Assembly (NCBI GenBank): GCA_026214975.1
Contig: JAOBSW010000798.1
Location: forward strand, 62,001-126,000
Direction: 5' to 3'
Source: Gentiana macrophylla
Taxonomy: Eukaryota > Streptophyta > Magnoliopsida > Gentianales > Gentianaceae
Length of the DNA stretch: 64,000 bases
The translations under genes and the position numbers were made by a program. Under the pieces are notes generated by a model. It saw nothing but the letters and a program-made list of their open reading frames with translations. It had not been told where the DNA came from and did no database searches. Positions 57,140-64,000 of this stretch are shown here, piece by piece (position 1 is the stretch's first letter; each line of letters begins with the position of its first letter).

Positions 57140-59129
57140 ACCGATCCACGCGTGCTTGAGTTTATTTTATTCCCGTTCTCTCGTTGTATAGCCCTAGACT
57201 AGTCGGTCGTCTTTTGCATTTTTCAGTTTCCAGTTGGCCTTGATGTAAACCCGAGGGGCACTACACTAATTTCTTCACTTTTTCTTCTTTTTACCGTACT
57301 TGGATGATTCTACTTTGGCCTGTTTTGGCCATATCTTTATGCATGGTTGATACTGTATTTCTTTTATTTGATATTTTTGGTCACATGCAGTCTGAGTCGG
57401 TATTTCCCCCGTATCCTCCCCTAATTGTATTTGTGGCATTATCTTTCTTATATCTCGATATCTACTGCCTCTATTCGGCACGGTGGCTGTTCCCCGTGTT
57501 TGTGGTTTCTTGGTTTCTCTTGGTGTAGGTATTTGGGATGGAGCTTCCCTAGACATGTCACGTATACGATTCTTGCGCTTTTCTGCCGGGTTAAGCTAAG
57601 CCTTCTTTCTCTTTATCATTTACACACTGAGGACAGTGTTGCATTTAAAGTGGGGTGGTAGGCTTAGCTTTGATATGTGCTTTATTGTGTTTTCGGCCAT
57701 TGTGTTGTATGCTTAGTGTGTGATCACTTTCAGCAAAAAGTTGAGCACTTTTTAAAATTTTCCATGGTATTGATGTTGCATTCAGTATGTTGAGCCGTCA
57801 CACCGATAGGATAAATGGTTAGTGAATGTTTAAATGCATGATACTTGGCTTACTACCTTATCTTGGAAACGGGATTTTCACGCACGTATAGCTTCGATTT
57901 CATGAACCATGGTAACTAGTGACCGATTATGGTAGACTCAAGCACAATTCGGCTACCTAGAACTCATATCATTAACTTCGAGACGAAATAGAAAGGCCGA
58001 CTTTGGTAGAGTTTGGAGCGATAGTTATGGCATTTCTTTGATTTAACTAGAGCCATATAGCCATCCCGTGACATATTCCACAAGAACCCTCTAAGCCTTG
58101 GTAGGATGGTTTAGACCCCATCCGACACTTAGCCATTCGTATTTAGCCCGTAATTTCCCAACCCCGAGCCTTATTTGTGGTCTACATTCCCTTGAACACC
58201 CTACGAGTTAAGCTTAATCTTTTCGTTTAATCACACTTGCTTAGGCAAGTGTGGGGTGGTAGAGTGATGTGTATTTTGAGAGGAGTTGGTGTTTTTACGA
58301 GCTATTTCATATCTTGGAGGGTAGGAGCTTGACTCGTATTATGTTCATGTGATGGCCCTTGACTCAAACTGTTTAATTTGTATAATGCAAACTTTCTAAG
58401 TTCAAAAAAAAAAAAAAAAAAAAACTCAAAAGAGAATGAAATCAATCAAAGAAAGCCTGCAATGAAGTCAATAAAAGTGTAATAGAGGTTGAGTCAAAGA
58501 AGGCCAAGCGTTTTGAGACTTGTGTTTTTGATTTGAGTTGTGATGTTTGTATTTGGGACGAGTCTCCGGTCTAGAAACATGATTTCATCTACATTTGAGC
58601 CTCGTTACACTTGAGACATAGTGCGATATGGCGTTTTACTTAATGAATCATGTTTTAAGCTCATTTTTGAGCTAGCTAGTAGAAAGGTAGAGCTAGCTAC
58701 ATTCTACATTGTACACCCGAGATTAAGCTTGCTCGTTTTATTTCTCTCTTGTCTTTCCCCAGAAAATTCCCTTCGGTTAGCCCCGTCCCTAGCCTAACGT
58801 TACAACCGTGCAAGTCCTACTTGACCTCACTTAGCCTCGGTTGGCCTCGATTAGTGGAGATGCTTATGAAGTATGAGCCTATGGTGTAGTCGTGATTAAC
58901 CTAGCATCCATAATCCGAACCGGTGAACCGTGGTAAATGTAGGAAAAGCTATTCACTCACACACATCCCGCTTGATTGATAAGATAGGGTTAAGTGTTAT
59001 GCATTCACTCATTTACTTTCCGTTTATCATTGAGGTGTGATTGACTTGACATACGCGTGTGGCGTTGACTCCTTGATTCTTTTAAAACTTCATTTTGCTC
59101 GAGGCGAGTAAACGCTAAGTGGGGGTGGT
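57140..59129 (+). other. G2 internal 3' non-coding region, conserved with G1
   Basis: No real ORF. Matches G1 39650-41057 in long blocks, in the same order, although the upstream ORFs of G1 and G2 are unrelated. Contains an A run at 58398-58423. Ends at a purine tract. Confidence 0.75.
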
Positions 59130-60811
59130 TGATGAGAGTCAACTTTACTTTGCTCCGTGCTTAGTTCAACCCCATTTACGGCACTTTTGGCTCATTCCGG
59201 CAATTTTAGGCCATGTTAAGGAGAAAACACACAATGCAATCACGTTGAGGTAAACCATCATATAGATGGCAAACCGTGTTATTTGATGATGTTTTTAGTC
59301 CTTTCGAGTCCTATTTATCTTGTGAAATTATGCTTGGTATATGTTTGGACGTCATGACACAGGATTTAGGTGCTCGTAAAGCTGGAAGGTGAGGTAATGA
59401 GCTCAAAAAGGCAAGACCGAGGTTCGGGATGAGAAAAGTTGAAGAAAAGTGCAAAAGATGGAGAAATGCAAGCTATGCACGCATTCAAGCTATCGCACGC
59501 ATCATTGATCTGAGATGCTCGGGATGGGAAGAACAGGAACAATGCGTACGCATTCCTCTCTATGCGTACGCATTCCAGAAGAAACAGCAGCTAAGGAAGT
59601 GGGCATGCGTACGCATTCCAGTCTATGCGTACGCATCCACCTCAGCAAAGTCAGATTTTGACAGACAAATTATTGTGGCAATGCGTGCGATTTGACAAAG
59701 AATGTAACGATTTGATGACTCTTAGTACTGATTTTGGGCACATATAAATAGAGGATTGCATGATTTTGTGGGAGGAGGTGGACACTTTTTGATACTCCAT
59801 TTTTACCTAAAATTTTCTCCCAAACCCTTCTTCTCCCTAGATCGAAATTCACTCTTTCACTTATTAGATTCTCTTCTATTTTAGTCAATAGATAAAATTA
59901 GCTCAATCTAGCTCAAGTTTCCTCTCTACTTTTGGATTTCATCTTTTGTGGGTCTTCTTCATCGGCAATTAACGTTGGATGGTGTTGGATCTTGATGTAA
60001 TTCAGATTTTTACACGAATTTGGTAATCAATTTTAGTTTTCCCTTCTCTTATGGCTTTAATTCTGTCTTTAATTTCTGTTCCTAGTTCCATTATGAGTAG
60101 CTAAATATATCATAGTCAAATCATGTGAAGATGGATGAAATTGCCTTCTAATTGATGAAATTGGGAATGGGTAGTGTTTAATTGTTGTTATATTGACAAT
60201 TTCATGTCTTAAAACTTGTTCTTAATGCGTGGATTAGCTTGATCACCTAGTTCACGAACACGTACACCACTTTCATAAATGTATGTTGCGAAGGGGTGTG
60301 GGAAAAGGGGTTTTGAGATCATTCCTTATAATCAACTGAGTTGTTTAGATTGATTAGGGAGTGAGGTTTAATCGGTTGTGAAATCGGGCAATTTAGTGCG
60401 TTAATCTTGTTTGGTCAATTAAATCCTTAAAGGCGGATGTTGAACCGGGCAAAGGGTGTTTGATTGTTGAATGGCGTCCTACACTAGCTTAGGAATTTGC
60501 ACCCATGGATGAGTCGATATAAGCGTTAGGTTGGTAGGATGGTTAATCCCGTTCCCGAATAATCGATTAGAGGGGCAAAAGTAGTCAATTGGATCATGGT
60601 TTGGCTATGTATCTTTCTATCTTTAATATCTCTAGTTTACATTCCGTTTTAGTGTAATTAAACTTGAAATACCTTGGTTGATCTAAACTAAATCCGAAGA
60701 CGACTTTGGTATTCGATTGATTCTCCGTGGGATACGACCTTGCTCACCTCTATAGTACTTCCGACCCGGTACCCTGCCGGTTAAGGTTGGTCGTTACTAT
60801 TTTGGTCATCA
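59130..60811 (+). repeat. Right LTR of G2
   Basis: 1,682 bp, same ends as the left LTR. The palindromic words here read mostly atgcgtacgcat (59541-59635). Confidence 0.9.
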
Positions 60812-61233
60812 CGCATAGATCTAACTCGTTTAGATCTAAGAACCTGCATCCTTCATGTTGAACCGGGCAAAGGTTTCTAGGTTGTTGCATGACGTCTAGT
60901 ACTATCTTAGGAGTTTGCACCCAAGAACGAGTCGATATATGCATTAGGATAGTTGGTTGGTAGTTTCCATTTCCAAATAATTGATTAGAGGGGCGGAAGT
61001 ATTTAATTGGATTGTGATTTGACTATACCTCTTTCACTTTTATTCTCTCGTTTAAATATCGTTTTAGCATAATCAGAACCTCAAACACCTTTGATTAACC
61101 TGAACTATGTATGAAAGCGACTTTGGTACTCGATTGATTCCTCGTGAGATATGACCTTGCTCGCCTCTATAGTGCTTTCGACCCGGTACTCTGCCGACTA
61201 AGGTTGGACGTCACTATTTCGGCCATCAAGAAG

Positions 61234-61849
61234 CCAAGACACTTCTAATGATCCTTAACCAAAGACTACAATGAAACACTTTAAGCTATGCTCGTACACT
61301 TAAACTACACTTAATAAAAGTTGTAAAAACTCTAAGAGAAAATTCTCAATATGATTATAATTCAAGGTGAGAAATACACATGGTGTGCCCCTCCTTTTAT
61401 AGGCTAAGGAAGTTGACATTTTATTTTCTAGAAAATAAAAATAAATTAATAAAAGGAGAAATAACAATGAACCTAGTCTCCTTCCATGTCTAAGTGAAAA
61501 AGAAAAAAGAAATATTTCCTAAAATAAAAGAAATCTTCAAATCAATAATTAGTAAATAATCCTCCAATCAGATTGATTTATTATTTACCAAAATAAGATG
61601 AAGATTTGATAAAATCAATCATCATAAGACTTCTAATTTCGGGCTAAATGGCCTTGGGACATCAATATTAATAATAAGAATCCAAAAAACAGAAAATAGC
61701 AAAAAAATTCATCTTCTCTTCTCTTGAATTCTTGACCCATGATCTTTGGCCAAATGTGTTAAAATAATCGAAGTAAAAATCATTCTCTTCATTTGGACAA
61801 TTACTTCATCACATTGGGCTTCTCTTAGATGATAATAGTCAACGGGATG
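61234..61849. other. Right flank of G3; possible old minus-strand LTR
   Basis: Continuous with 48060-48176 once G3 is removed. Minus-strand tataaaagg (61393-61401) looks like a TATA box of a decayed LTR or promoter reading leftwards. No partner found and no coding exon. Confidence 0.3.
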
Positions 61850-62149
61850 ACAAGTGGATCGATGAAAATGTGCAAGTCCGCCAGAATATGCAACAACTTT
61901 TATTCTCCAATGAAGAATGAAGAAGACGAAGAAGAAAACAGAGCAGGAAGAGAGAAAGAAAAACAGAGCAGAAAAAATATCTTGTATTATTCAACTAACT
62001 AGATATTTTTACAACTGTCAACTATATATACACTTTGACTATTACATGAATCTAAGTGATGTCATCACAACCAATCATATCAACACAAAGTGACAACTCA
62101 CTCCTTTGTACATTCATTCTCTTCAGCCCCCCTCAAACCTGACCTTGCA

Positions 62150-63925
62150 TATATATTGTATATACAATATCCCAGATTATTCATCAGTTGTCTCAACTTG
62201 ATACTGTCCAATGCTTTGGTAAACATATCAGCCAGCTGCAATTCCGATCTTATAGGCAATGGTTTGATAATCCTTTCAAGAATTTCTCCTCACAATGTAA
62301 CAAATTTTTATCTGTTTTAGTTCTCTTGTGAAACACTTGGATTTTCTCGCTATATACACAAAGATCGCTATTATCACAAAACAAAGGGCACGACTTTATC
62401 ATGCTTAACTCGCAAATCATTCATGAGATATGTAATCCATTGCACTTCACAAGTTGTTGCGACCATTGATCTATACTCGCCTCGAACTACTTTTTTAATC
62501 GTGGTTTGCTTTTTGACTTCCAAGATATTAAGGATTGCCCAAGAAATATACAAAATCCAGTCACAGATCTCCTTGTTTCCTCACATCTAGGGGTGTTAAA
62601 CGAACCGAGTGTTCACGAACGAGGCTCGAGCTCGGCTCGTTTAAGCTCGTTCAGTTATGCTATCGAGCCGAGCTCGAGCTGGTTCTACTACTCGTTTAGT
62701 AAACGAGCTTACACGAGCATGTTCGCGAACACTCGTTTAAGCTCGTGAACATATATTATATATTATATAAAAAATAAATATATAATGTTTATTTACCCCA
62801 AAAAATAAATATACAATGTTTATTTACCCCAAAATAAATATATAATGTTTTGTCTAAGAATTTACTAAGCTTTTGGGTTATGTAATGTTATCCGGTCAAT
62901 TAACTCATTTTGAACCTTTAAGTTGTAACTTGTGCTTGCTAGTTGTTATATTTGAATTTGGACTATTGCCTATCGGGTTATTTTGTGTCTTTGTGAATGT
63001 GTCCCCCTGTATTTTTTTTTTTTTTTTGACTTGGAAAAACTGAATCTGTAAAAAAAAAAAAATCTGTTGAACGAGCCGAGCTCGAGTTCGAGCCTGTTCG
63101 CGAGCTTGATCTCGAGCTCGAGCTCGAGCTCGAACATTTTTCTTTCTTATCGAGCCGAGCTCGAACAGGCTTTTAGGCTCGTTTGTCTTAACGAGTCGAG
63201 CCGAGTATGCTCGATAATAAACGAGCTCGAGCTTGAACATCAGCTACTCGGCTCGGCTCGGCTCGTTTACAGCACTACTCACATCCTGCCCAATCAGAGT
63301 CAGAAAAAGCTTTCAAATTCAGTTCATTGTTTGCAGGAAATTTGATACCTTGACCTGGACTTCCTTTTACATATCTAAGGAGTCTTTGTGCTGCTTTCAT
63401 ATGATTGACAGTTGGAGCATCAAGGAATTGACTAAGTTGTTGGGTTGCAAAAGAAATATCCGGTCTTGTTATGGTTAAGTATAGCAACTTACCAACCAGA
63501 CTTCTGTACAGAGTATTGCTTGGTAATAATTCTGAATCTTGATGTGTTAATTTCTGAGAGCTATCCATGGGACTTATAGCTGGTTTTGATCCCAAGAGAC
63601 CTTGTTGTTCCAATAATTCTAAAGCATATTTCCTTTGATTCAGTATGAGGCTCTCCTTGGACCTAGCCACCTCAATGCCCAAAAAATATTTAAGAGGTCC
63701 AAGATCCTTAATTTGAAATGTATGATGGAGAAAATCTTTAATAGAAGCAACTTCAGTTCTGTCACTGCTGGCTATAACCACATCATCAACATATACTAGT
63801 AAAGCAGTAAAAGAGGTAGCTGAATGCTTTATGAACAGACTGTGATCATGATGAGACTGTGTGTACCCCTGATGAATGAGTGCAGAAGTGAGTTTGATGT
63901 CGCAGGTCTGTTGTCGTATCTGCAT
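62150..63925 (-). pseudogene. copia-2 reverse transcriptase / RNase H, split by a hAT element
   Basis: Open piece 63925-63275: YTQSHHDHSLFIKHSATSF, active-site [41 protein letters not shown], then RNase H start FSDSDWAGCE. After the insertion (62588-63277) the same protein continues degenerate: [31 protein letters not shown] and, after more stops, LQLADMFTKALDSIKLRQ. The frame is closed by several stops. Integrase and gag lie beyond the window or are lost. Confidence 0.8.
62588..63277. mobile_element. hAT-type non-autonomous element in copia-2
   Basis: 690 bp with an 8-bp target duplication CTCACATC (62580-62587 and 63278-63285). Terminal inverted repeats: taggggtgttaaacga at the left and the reverse complement of tcgtttacagcacta at the right. 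Both subterminal regions are packed with gagctcgagctcgg-type words. The AT-rich middle has no ORF for a transposase. An 8-bp duplication and a (C/T)AGGGGTG end are hAT features. Confidence 0.85.
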
Positions 63926-64000
63926 TTGCTACTTTTCGAGTTCTGTAACTGTTTTTGATTAATTATGCTCGAAACTGATAGTATGAGGTTTATTTTGCAT

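Larger units (their letters stand above)
50795..60811 (+). mobile_element. G2: non-autonomous Ty3-type LTR element with inverted internal LTR piece
   Basis: Full element, target duplication CGCAT (50790-50794 and 60812-60816). LTRs 50795-52495 (1,701 bp) and 59130-60811 (1,682 bp), TGATGAGAG to GTCATCA, differing mostly by small indels. Primer-binding site after the left LTR (ccggcgccgttgcggga, 52501-52517). Purine tract gtgggggtggt before the right LTR. The interior holds a broken gag (52606-54349), an inverted LTR-end fragment (54422-55090), a plant-transposon-protein ORF (55553-57131) and a non-coding region shared with G1 (57600-59129). No RT or integrase. Confidence 0.9.
49058..60855 (+). 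mobile_element. S1: solo LTR (probably copia-type) nested in G3, interrupted by G2
   Basis: Starts TGTTAGGTGTAGTGCCCG (49058) and ends CATCCTTCA (60855). Target duplication TGTTG (49053-49057 and 60856-60860); removing it restores the G3 phrase ggcggactgttgaaccggg, found intact in both G2 LTRs. Net length about 1,776 bp without G2. A TATA-like gcttatataaag stands at 50487-50498. No coding region. The long LTR starting with this phrase resembles SIRE/Angela-class copia LTRs (from memory). Confidence 0.8.
48177..61228 (+). mobile_element. G3: Ty3-type solo LTR, host of the nested insertions
   Basis: Starts TGATGAGAGTCAACTTTAC and ends GGCCATCA; target duplication AGAAG (48172-48176 and 61229-61233). 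When the nested insertion 49058-60860 is taken out, the two pieces join into one 1.25-kb LTR related to those of G2, with a TATA-like ccctataaatag (48787-48798). No internal region remains, so it is a solo LTR left by recombination. It carries gtgcg-cgcac palindromic words at 48695-48760. Confidence 0.85.
61850..64000 (-). mobile_element. copia-2: decayed Ty1/copia element, runs off the window
   Basis: Minus strand, from the window edge towards lower coordinates: RT C-terminal half (63925-63275), RNase H (continuing at 62579 after a hAT insertion), a purine tract (gaggggggc, minus strand of 62126-62134), then the 3' LTR starting TGAAGAGAATG at 62125 and running to about 61850. A TATA-like tgtatatatag lies inside that LTR near 62020-62035. 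The outer end and target duplication are not resolved. Confidence 0.75.

Overview
The window is nuclear DNA of a flowering plant. Genes have GT-AG introns, LTR retrotransposons and Helitrons are abundant, and there is a resistance gene of the R1 (late-blight) NLR type. That NLR type points to an asterid eudicot, possibly Lamiales or Solanales; this is inference. Ancestral genes are few and most of the window is transposon.

Layout. (1) 1-4493 (+): last 13 exons of a NIMA-related kinase (NEK), followed by a duplicated 3' hairpin. (2) 5599-22357 (-): a six-exon gene for a small secreted or anchored protein with two EGF-like modules. Its second intron has grown to about 14 kb because three Helitrons lie head to tail in a (TA)n tract, and a TRIM retrotransposon with a perfect 5-bp target duplication sits in its second coding exon. 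(3) Helitron 1 (7592-12593) has little recognisable coding content. Helitron 2 (12606-17011) carries a MATE transporter fragment, an unidentified block and a SnRK2 kinase fragment whose exon phases join. Helitron 3 (17028-21066) carries an EXECUTER-like exon and a PBL receptor-like cytoplasmic kinase fragment fused in frame to a new C-terminal tail. (4) 23882-28830 (-): an R1-type NLR with a duplicated N-terminal domain, broken by frameshifts. (5) 30281-43044: a non-autonomous Ty3-type LTR element whose left LTR was later hit by a Ty1/copia element (30850-36027). (6) 43840-45350: a decayed DUF4283/zinc-knuckle ORF hit by a second TRIM. (7) 48177-61228: a three-level nest, a Ty3-type solo LTR containing a second solo LTR, which contains a complete non-autonomous Ty3-type element; all three keep matching 5-bp target duplications. 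(8) 61850-64000 (-): a decayed copia element cut by a 690-bp hAT-type element with an 8-bp target duplication.

Working together: apart from the NEK gene, no host gene here looks intact. The EGF-like gene and the NLR carry lesions. The most interesting part is the Helitron array, where pieces of unrelated host genes have been joined, with introns, into new reading frames. All coordinates of splice sites, terminal repeats and target duplications were read by eye. Family names come from remembered family motifs, not from a search.
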